Of a stretch of 64,000 nt of DNA, positions 58,381 to 64,000 are shown piece by piece. The notes beneath the pieces were generated by a model. That model was given only the letters and a program-made list of their open reading frames with translations, searched no databases and was not told the DNA's origin. The position numbers and the translations under genes are program-made. Position 1 is the first letter of the stretch, and each line of letters begins with the position of its first letter. Location: NCBI RefSeq assembly GCF_019042275.1, contig NZ_JAHQCW010000009.1, positions 62,001-126,000 on the forward strand. The letters are read 5' to 3'. This DNA comes from Diplocloster agilis. Its GTDB lineage: Bacteria; Bacillota; Clostridia; Lachnospirales; Lachnospiraceae.

Positions 58381-58642
58381 TGAAGTATCGGGGCGGCGGG
58401 AACCCTTCCGTCAAACCCGGTTCGGCCCCGGCGTCTGGGCAAAAATCCCCTGCATGTAAAAGCAACCTCATGAACAGATCCGGGAGCCTCTGAAAACAGG
58501 TAAAATGCCGGCGTGTGAGCCGGCATTTTACCTTGAGTCTCCCTCCTCTATTCGGCCATGCTTTTACATGCAGGGGATTTTTGCCCAGACGCCGGGGCCG
58601 GACCGGGTTTGACGGAAGGGCTCCCGCCGCCCCGATACTTCA
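58381..58642. repeat. Large inverted repeat with 84-bp arms
   Basis: Arm 58381-58464 is the reverse complement of 58559-58642 at 82 of 84 positions (changes at 58402 and 58422). The 94-bp centre contains a second perfect 14-bp hairpin (58498-58511 with 58520-58533). The arms are much more GC-rich than the flanks and the right arm encodes the end of the kinase gene at 58548. It looks like a small palindromic insertion. Confidence 0.85.
58498..58533. terminator. Inner hairpin between convergent genes
   Basis: AGGTAAAATGCCGG pairs perfectly with CCGGCATTTTACCT, loop of 8. It lies between the ends of the Crp/Fnr-type gene and the kinase gene and could stop both, although no long T-run follows. 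Confidence 0.5.
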
Positions 58643-59987
58643 ACTCCTGCTTTAAATCAGGCTGATTTGGTTGGGTTACGTTTTTCCACTCCGTTATGTA
58701 TTTATTACGTATACGATTGGGCATACGGGGGGTGTAGAGTTGTGTGTCCCGGGCTGCGTTTTGTATTTGCTCACGGGTCCACAGGCCGATGTGGACCGCG
58801 GCTACGCAGGCGGCGCCGTAGGCCGATATCTCGGGGTGGCAGTTACGGGAAATCGGTTGGCCGAAAAGGTCAGACTGGAACTGCATTAGAAATTGATTAT
58901 TGCTGACTCCTCCGTCTGCTTGGATGCGGCTTGTCCTTATGTTAAAAGTTTTTTCTGCTTCTGCTTTCAGATCCGCCACCTGATAGGCAATACTTTCCAG
59001 AACAGCTCTGGCTAACAGGGCTGAGGGAATCTTGGGAAATGTGCCGTTTGCGGCTTCGGATGTGAGATATATGCCCTGGTTGTCTGACAGGGATGATGCT
59101 AGTTCTGCGGTTTCTTCCGGGGTTTTTACGATGCCTTCCCGGATCAGTTTCTGGATCTGAGCTCCCGCAAACGGTACAGTGCCTTCCCAGATATACATCC
59201 GGCCGTTTCGGGTGTCCCAGGCCAATGCAGCGCCGGGGGATTTGTTAGAGCCCAGATTATAGACGACGGACACGCCCGTACCGTAGGTGATCTTCAGGTC
59301 TCCCCTGTTCCAACAGCCTTCCCCGAAGAGGGCGGCGCTGCTGTCACCAATCACCCCGCATATGGGGATGCCGGCGGCAGGACCTTCTTCTACGATCCCG
59401 TAATCGGCATCGTTTTTCCGTATAGGAGGCAGTATCTGCGCGGGAATGTGATAGTGGTCCAGAAGAGATCGGTTCCAATTGCCCGAACCCGCATCATACA
59501 TGCCTGAGATGTCTGCATTAGTAATATCTGTGGCGTGGCATTTTCTGTTGGTCAGATTATAGATGAGCCAGGTTTCCATGGTTCCGAACAGGACTTCCTG
59601 ATTCTGTGCGCGGGCATGAAGAGCGGGATCCGCTTTCAGGATGGCGGCCAGCCTGTCCGGGATTTCTTCCCCTCTTTGATCCTGCCATCCGATTACCGGG
59701 GTGAGCGGGATGCCTGTCTCTTTTTCCCAGAGCAGGAACGCTCCTGTCTGCACGGATATTCCGATGGCCGCGATATTATTCCGGCAAGCAGGACTTTGGC
59801 TGATTACGCCGGCCATGGTTTGCTGCATTGCATGGACCAGCTGTACAGGGTCCTGTTCGACACGGCCGTCTTCCCAGTATCGGATGTCATTATTCACCGA
59901 TGACCGGCCCAGGATTTTCCCATTTTCCCCGAACAGAACCGCTTTTGTAGAGGATGTCCCCTGATCTAATGCCAGTATTATTTTCAT
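58548..59987 (-). CDS. FGGY-family carbohydrate kinase (glycerol kinase-like) with foreign tail
   Basis: ATP-dependent sugar kinase, 479 residues as read. N-terminal LALDQGTSSTKAVLF and C-terminal ADGGVSNNQFLMQFQSDLFG are of the glycerol/erythritol/ribulose kinase type. About 32 residues after ELKYRGGG, rich in Pro, Gly and Lys, are encoded by the right arm of an inverted repeat and have no family counterpart, so the native 3' end was probably replaced by an insertion. The ATG overlaps the transketolase gene by four bases. It likely phosphorylates the sugar brought in by the ABC system upstream. Confidence 0.88.
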   Translation of the reverse strand: MKIILALDQGTSSTKAVLFGENGKILGRSSVNNDIRYWEDGRVEQDPVQLVHAMQQTMAGVISQSPACRNNIAAIGISVQTGAFLLWEKETGIPLTPVIGWQDQRGEEIPDRLAAILKADPALHARAQNQEVLFGTMETWLIYNLTNRKCHATDITNADISGMYDAGSGNWNRSLLDHYHIPAQILPPIRKNDADYGIVEEGPAAGIPICGVIGDSSAALFGEGCWNRGDLKITYGTGVSVVYNLGSNKSPGAALAWDTRNGRMYIWEGTVPFAGAQIQKLIREGIVKTPEETAELASSLSDNQGIYLTSEAANGTFPKIPSALLARAVLESIAYQVADLKAEAEKTFNIRTSRIQADGGVSNNQFLMQFQSDLFGQPISRNCHPEISAYGAACVAAVHIGLWTREQIQNAARDTQLYTPRMPNRIRNKYITEWKNVTQPNQPDLKQELKYRGGGSPSVKPGPAPASGQKSPACKSMAE

Positions 59988-60922
59988 AAGGTACTCCAGA
60001 ATTCTTTTGTGTTTTCGGCGATAGATTCTTCATCCAGACCATAGTAGGGGAACAGATCGCAGGTTTCTCCTGCCACCACATGGCCCTCCGGGATTCCCAT
60101 TATTTTCATGGGAACAGGACAATTCTGTACCGTATACTCCGCCACCGCGCCTCCGAGGCCTCCATGAATACTGTGTTCTTCCAGGGTTACAATCCCTTTC
60201 GTCTCCTGAGCCGCCGCTTGGACGGCTTCTTCGTCCAGGGGCTTTATGGTATGCATGTCCAGTACCCGGACTGATATTCCGCAGGCTTCCAGCTTTTTTG
60301 CCGCTGTCAGAGCCGGACATACCAGCTCCCCGGCTGCGATCATGGTCAGGTCCCGTCCTTCTTTCAGACAGATCGCTTTTCCCAGCCGGAATTTCTTCCG
60401 GTCTTCTTCCGTATAGATGTCTTCCACTTCATTTCTGCCCATTCTCATGTAGACCGGACCTTTTGTCCGAGCGATGGCCTGGGTCATCCATCTGGTTTCC
60501 CTTGCATCGGCCGGGACTAATACCGTGATGTTTTCCATGGGACGTATGGCCGCCAGATCATGTATCGCGTGGTGGGACCCCCCCAAAGCTCCGTAGCTTA
60601 GGCCGCCGCTTACCCCGCATATTTTGACGTTGGTGTTGGAATAGGCTGCGTCTACTTTGATCTGTTCCAGGCTTCTTGCACTTAAAAACGGAGCGGGCGC
60701 GCATACAAAGGGAATCAATCCGCAGGTGGAAGCCCCCGCCGCCACGCCTACTTCATTTTGTTCTGCGATCCCCACTTCTATGAACTGCTCCGGAAGTTCT
60801 TCCACGAACTTGTTCAAAGCAGCCGATCCCCGTGCATCCGAGGTCAGGGCCACGATCCTGGAATCCTCTTTCGCAAGTTCCAGCAGCGTGTCTGTAAATG
60901 CTTTTCTGCAGGTATGTTTCAT
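59984..60922 (-). CDS. Transketolase, C-terminal subunit
   Basis: Pyrimidine-binding and C-terminal domains of a split transketolase, 312 residues. Recognisable are EQFIEVGIAEQNEVGVAAG with the catalytic glutamate, GGLSYGALGGSHHAIHDLAA and RMGRNEVEDIY. Its ATG overlaps the N-terminal subunit gene by four bases, which fits equal synthesis of both halves. Split transketolases in sugar operons often act on a particular ketose phosphate rather than in the general pentose pathway. Confidence 0.92.
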   Translation of the reverse strand: MKHTCRKAFTDTLLELAKEDSRIVALTSDARGSAALNKFVEELPEQFIEVGIAEQNEVGVAAGASTCGLIPFVCAPAPFLSARSLEQIKVDAAYSNTNVKICGVSGGLSYGALGGSHHAIHDLAAIRPMENITVLVPADARETRWMTQAIARTKGPVYMRMGRNEVEDIYTEEDRKKFRLGKAICLKEGRDLTMIAAGELVCPALTAAKKLEACGISVRVLDMHTIKPLDEEAVQAAAQETKGIVTLEEHSIHGGLGGAVAEYTVQNCPVPMKIMGIPEGHVVAGETCDLFPYYGLDEESIAENTKEFWSTL

Positions 60923-61749
60923 GCCTCTCCCCCCTTATCCGGCTTCCCCAGTTCCCTTAACGCCTGTTCGTATTCCGCCTGGTTTAATGTTCCATGATGC
61001 CATTTTACATTGTTCTCCATAAAGGAGATCCCCTTCCCCTTTACTGTGTCCGCAAGTATAAGCTTGGGTTTTCCGTTTACTTTCTGAAGCCTGTCGAAGG
61101 CTTTTAATACTTTGTCCATGTCATTTCCGTCTACCTGCTCCACCTCGAAGCCGAACGCCTGCCACTTATCCTTCAAAGGTTCCAGCTTCATAACCTGCTC
61201 CGTGGGGCCGCTGATCTGAAGCGTGTTCCGGTCCAGTATCGCATATAGGTTGTCCAGTCTGTAGTTGGAGGCAAACATCGCGGCCTCCCAGATGGAACCC
61301 TCCGCCTGTTCGCCGTCTCCCATCAGGCAGTAAACCCGATAATCTTTCTTCTGCATTTTCCCGGCCTTGGCCATTCCGCAGGCCGAACTTAAGCCGTGGC
61401 CCAGCGCCCCTGTGTTCATCTCCACTCCCGGGATCTCCCGGTTCGGATGGCCGATCAGCCGTGTCTGAAATTGGGAAAATGTCTTTAACTCCTCCTTTCG
61501 GATATAGCCTTTGTCCGCCAGTATATTATAATACCCTTCCACACAATGCCCTTTGCTCAGCACAAACCGGTCTCTGTCCGGGTCCTTGGGTTTACCGGGA
61601 TCTGTATTCATGATCTGATAGAAAAGGGCGGTCAATATGTCGCAGCAGGATAACGCGCCGCCTATATGGCCTGCTTCGCTTTCATAAATCATGGTGAGTA
61701 TTCCCCTGCGAATTTCTTTTGCCTTATTTTCCAGTTCTTTCACCGTCAT
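60919..61749 (-). CDS. Transketolase, N-terminal subunit
   Basis: Thiamine-diphosphate-binding half of a split transketolase, 276 residues. The ThDP motif starts at CLMGDGEQAEGSIWEAA and ends at AILDRN; SEAGHIGGALSCCDIL and LSKGHCVEGYY are substrate-region signatures. The ATG at 61749 follows GGAGGGAAGAAAG. It lies 23 bases after the MalG-type permease gene. Confidence 0.92.
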   Translation of the reverse strand: MTVKELENKAKEIRRGILTMIYESEAGHIGGALSCCDILTALFYQIMNTDPGKPKDPDRDRFVLSKGHCVEGYYNILADKGYIRKEELKTFSQFQTRLIGHPNREIPGVEMNTGALGHGLSSACGMAKAGKMQKKDYRVYCLMGDGEQAEGSIWEAAMFASNYRLDNLYAILDRNTLQISGPTEQVMKLEPLKDKWQAFGFEVEQVDGNDMDKVLKAFDRLQKVNGKPKLILADTVKGKGISFMENNVKWHHGTLNQAEYEQALRELGKPDKGGEA

Positions 61750-61772
61750 CTTTCTTCCCTCCATTCAATGTC

Positions 61773-62603
61773 CTAGCCTTTCACCGCTCCGGCCACCATT
61801 CCATTGACGATCCGCTTGTTAAATATGATAAATAAAATCAGCATAGGAATGATAATTATAATCACATCCGCGAACAGCAGGTTATAAGAACTCTGAAACT
61901 GGCCGATAAAATTATATAAGGTCAATACAATCGTCACATTATCTGTCCCGGGATAGAAATATAACGGAGTTGTAAAATCGTTAAAGATGTAAATGGCATT
62001 TAAAATAATAACCGTGGCATTGATCGGTTTCAGCAACGGAAACACAATCCTTGAAAAGATTTCAAAGCGGTTACAGCCATCTATGTAACCGGCCTCCTCA
62101 AGCTCCTGGGGGATCGTACTGATATAGCCCCGGTACAGCATGATCGTGAAGGGCAGATTGATTACCGCTTCCAGCATAACAATGGAGAAAAAGGATTTGT
62201 ATATATGCAGGTTCTGCAGCAGCCAGATCGTCGGCAGTACCGCCGGAGGCAGCATCAGGCCTACCATGAACAGGTTATTCACCATTTTAATCTTCCTGTC
62301 TTTCCTTCTCTGGATCACATAGCCAGCCATGGCGCCCGCGACCACCAGCAGCGCCACTGAAAAGAAGGTAATCAGCGCACTGTTCCGGAATGCGGTCAGC
62401 ACCTGGAAATCCCGCACTTTAATAACCTCCAGGAAATTTTCCCAGTGAAAGGTGTCCGGCAGGGACAAGCTAAGTTTGTTTGCCCCTTTCCGATCCTTTA
62501 ACGCGTTTAACAAGATAAAGAGGAACGGTATGATATAAACGATAAACATCCCGGTGCATCCCAGAATATCCCCGATCAGGAGCTTCGTTTTTTTCTTTTT
62601 CAT
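61773..62603 (-). CDS. Carbohydrate ABC transporter permease, MalG type
   Basis: CUT1 inner-membrane permease of 276 residues, six helices, with the EAA loop LEEAGYIDGCNRFEIFSRIV. It begins one base after the stop of the MalF-type gene. No ATPase is in the operon, so it needs a shared MsmK-like ATPase. The operon's kinase and transketolase suggest import of a ketose or a polyol. Confidence 0.9.
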   Translation of the reverse strand: MKKKKTKLLIGDILGCTGMFIVYIIPFLFILLNALKDRKGANKLSLSLPDTFHWENFLEVIKVRDFQVLTAFRNSALITFFSVALLVVAGAMAGYVIQRRKDRKIKMVNNLFMVGLMLPPAVLPTIWLLQNLHIYKSFFSIVMLEAVINLPFTIMLYRGYISTIPQELEEAGYIDGCNRFEIFSRIVFPLLKPINATVIILNAIYIFNDFTTPLYFYPGTDNVTIVLTLYNFIGQFQSSYNLLFADVIIIIIPMLILFIIFNKRIVNGMVAGAVKG

Positions 62604-62604
62604 C

Positions 62605-63462
62605 CTAGTTTTCCTCCCTCTTAAGCAGCCAGGTCTGCAGCGGATAGGCCAGACACGAGATCAGGATCAGCATAATCACATTGCCTGCCGTAGACAATCC
62701 GTAATATCCCGCCGCGTATTGTTTGTATACGATGGACGACAACACATCCGTGGCAAATCCGGGCCCGCCGCCGGTCATGGACCAGATCAGTTCGAAGCTT
62801 CGGATTCCGTCGATAAACGCCAGTATGATGATGGAGTTTCTGGCGGATATGGTCTGCGGCATGGTTACATACCGCAGTTTCTGCCACCAATTGGCGCCAT
62901 CTATTTCCGCCGCTTCATAATAATTCTGATCAATAGCCTGAATGCTGGCGATGAACATCATGGTCGCGATACACAACCCCTCCCAGATCGCGACCCCAAT
63001 CACGGAGAACATGGCGATCTTCGTATTGCCCAGCCAGTCTATCCCGGTAATACCGAACACAGCCAGCGCCTTATTAATAACCCCTTTTGACGGATGCATC
63101 ATCGCCTTGAACATAATTCCGATGGCAATCAGGCTCAAGAGGCTCGGGAAAAATAATACCGAACGCAATATGTTTTTTGTCCTGATCTTACTGGTCAGGA
63201 ATACCGCCAGGAAAAAGGCGGGTACCAGTTTCAAAATACTGGTCAGCACTGCATAAAGAAGCGTGTTCCGAATTCCGACATTCAAAGAATCCTCCTGAAA
63301 GAACATCTTAAAGTTATTCAGTCCGCAGAACTTCGCTCCGTCTATATTCCAGACCGTCATACTAAAATACAGCGACGTTACGGTCGGAATCAGAAAAAAT
63401 ATGGTGAACATCAACAGCGCAGGGGTCAAAAACCAGAAAGAATATAATTTCTTTTTGTCCAT
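62605..63462 (-). CDS. Carbohydrate ABC transporter permease, MalF type
   Basis: CUT1 inner-membrane permease of 285 residues. The EAA loop reads YEAAEIDGANWWQKLRYVTM; the N-terminal FWFLTPALLMFTIFFLIPTV is typical. Start ATG at 63462 behind GGAGGAAACG. A small hairpin separates it from the binding-protein gene. Confidence 0.9.
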   Translation of the reverse strand: MDKKKLYSFWFLTPALLMFTIFFLIPTVTSLYFSMTVWNIDGAKFCGLNNFKMFFQEDSLNVGIRNTLLYAVLTSILKLVPAFFLAVFLTSKIRTKNILRSVLFFPSLLSLIAIGIMFKAMMHPSKGVINKALAVFGITGIDWLGNTKIAMFSVIGVAIWEGLCIATMMFIASIQAIDQNYYEAAEIDGANWWQKLRYVTMPQTISARNSIIILAFIDGIRSFELIWSMTGGGPGFATDVLSSIVYKQYAAGYYGLSTAGNVIMLILISCLAYPLQTWLLKREEN

Positions 63463-63475
63463 CGTTTCCTCCAGA

Positions 63476-63492
63476 GCCGCAGTTACTGCGGC
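63476..63492 (-). promoter_or_regulatory. Intercistronic hairpin after the binding-protein gene
   Basis: GCCGCAG-TTA-CTGCGGC, a perfect 7-bp stem in the 63-base gap between the binding protein and the first permease, the third such hairpin after a binding-protein gene in this window. Confidence 0.5.
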
Positions 63493-63525
63493 ATATATTC
63501 ACTCTCTCTCAGGCTTTTATGCCGG

Positions 63526-64000
63526 TTACTCTTTCCAGTCCAGATTCAGCTGTACCGCAGCCTTGTAGCAGTCCGCATCATATTTCTCCGCTGCGGCTTT
63601 GCCGTCGATCTGACCGGTCGCCACCTCCACGCAGATAGCCGGAAGGTCACTTCCCACTACCTGTACCTGGGACTGCATATCCACTTCGGTCTTGCCCGCG
63701 TCAAAATATGCCTGCATATCTTCTTCCACAGCCCGGTAGCCGTCGCTTGCCGATTCATATCCTTTTACCAGGAAAGGCCCGTCTGCCATCTGCGCGGAAC
63801 AATAGGCGTCCAGTCCTTGTTCGGAGATATAGAATTCCATGAAACGCAGGATATCGTCTGTCTTATCCGAGTTCTTATTTCCAAAGATGGTGGAAGGGGT
63901 CCACACGGTGATTCCCTGATTATCCGGGTCCTCATCGGGAATACCAAACACTCCTATTTTGTCCACGGTTTCTTTATCATACAAAGAGTAAATATTGGAA
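63526..64000 (-). CDS. Sugar ABC transporter substrate-binding protein (partial, C-terminal)
   Basis: The C-terminal ~157 residues of an extracellular family 1 solute-binding protein; the gene continues past the right edge, with the frame open to base 64000. Typical features are STIFGNKNSDKTDDILRFME and EDMQAYFDAGKTEVDMQSQV near the end. It precedes the two permease genes and is the likely first gene of the operon in view. Confidence 0.8.
   Translation of the reverse strand, partial: SNIYSLYDKETVDKIGVFGIPDEDPDNQGITVWTPSTIFGNKNSDKTDDILRFMEFYISEQGLDAYCSAQMADGPFLVKGYESASDGYRAVEEDMQAYFDAGKTEVDMQSQVQVVGSDLPAICVEVATGQIDGKAAAEKYDADCYKAAVQLNLDWKE

Overview
The window reads as chromosomal DNA of an anaerobic, fermentative, carbohydrate-using Clostridium-like bacterium, most likely a gut Lachnospiraceae relative. 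The signs are strong AGGAGG-type ribosome sites, mid-range GC with AT-rich promoters, glycyl-radical enzymes, AsrABC sulfite reductase, CbiK-type anaerobic cobalt chelation, several sugar ABC importers and Hol_Tox-like small toxins. No tRNA, rRNA, CRISPR array or intact transposon was seen. Most genes lie on the minus strand.

Layout. 1-5858: a ribose-type ABC importer behind a glycyl-radical enzyme (GRE) whose radical domain is a separate small gene. 5859-6702: a relic zone with a dinD fragment, short repeats and a strong terminator. 6703-8943: a second large GRE subunit with no radical-domain gene. 9200-16307: an operon of beta-glucosidase, MalFG-type importer, two SDRs and two VOC proteins, controlled from a divergent LacI-family gene (16641-17675). 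17703-23420: a catabolic operon (FGGY kinase, Gfo/Idh oxidoreductase, Zn-alcohol dehydrogenase, DeoC, fucose-isomerase-like protein) with a divergent DeoR regulator. 25037-26552: AbiE-type toxin-antitoxin pair. 26796-29031: two-component system. 29348-36913: tetrapyrrole genes from glutamyl-tRNA to sirohydrochlorin plus a cobaltochelatase. 37021-38670: a DUF4097-like lipoprotein and its probable TetR regulator.

39030-48225 is the most unusual block: a BMP-type nucleoside-like ABC importer, a divergent HxlR-type DNA-binding domain fused to a class-M-like sirtuin, a PfkB kinase and two ADP-ribosylglycohydrolase-family proteins. The importer promoter and the hydrolase promoter carry the same 24-bp bipartite site, AAGCACTTTGA-N6-TAGTTAC, each next to a -35 box, so they look like one regulon. 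48491-49375 holds three tandem type I toxin-antitoxin modules: 27-residue membrane peptides, each with its own antisense RNA promoter and terminator.

49435-57308 is an operon-like run of DASS transporter, thioredoxin reductase, thioredoxin, an arylsulfate sulfotransferase without signal peptide, and AsrA-AsrB-AsrC, with a divergent Crp/Fnr-type regulator. It suggests a route from an organic sulfate ester to sulfide. The siroheme for AsrC could come from the tetrapyrrole cluster, which has no hemE here. 58381-58642 is an 84-bp-arm inverted repeat that supplies the last codons of a FGGY kinase. 58548-64000 is a sugar operon: binding protein (cut by the window edge), two permeases, split transketolase and kinase.

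Start codons were moved from the longest frame to the codon behind a good ribosome site where the sequence allowed. Functional names rest on recognised motifs and family knowledge; no database search was run.
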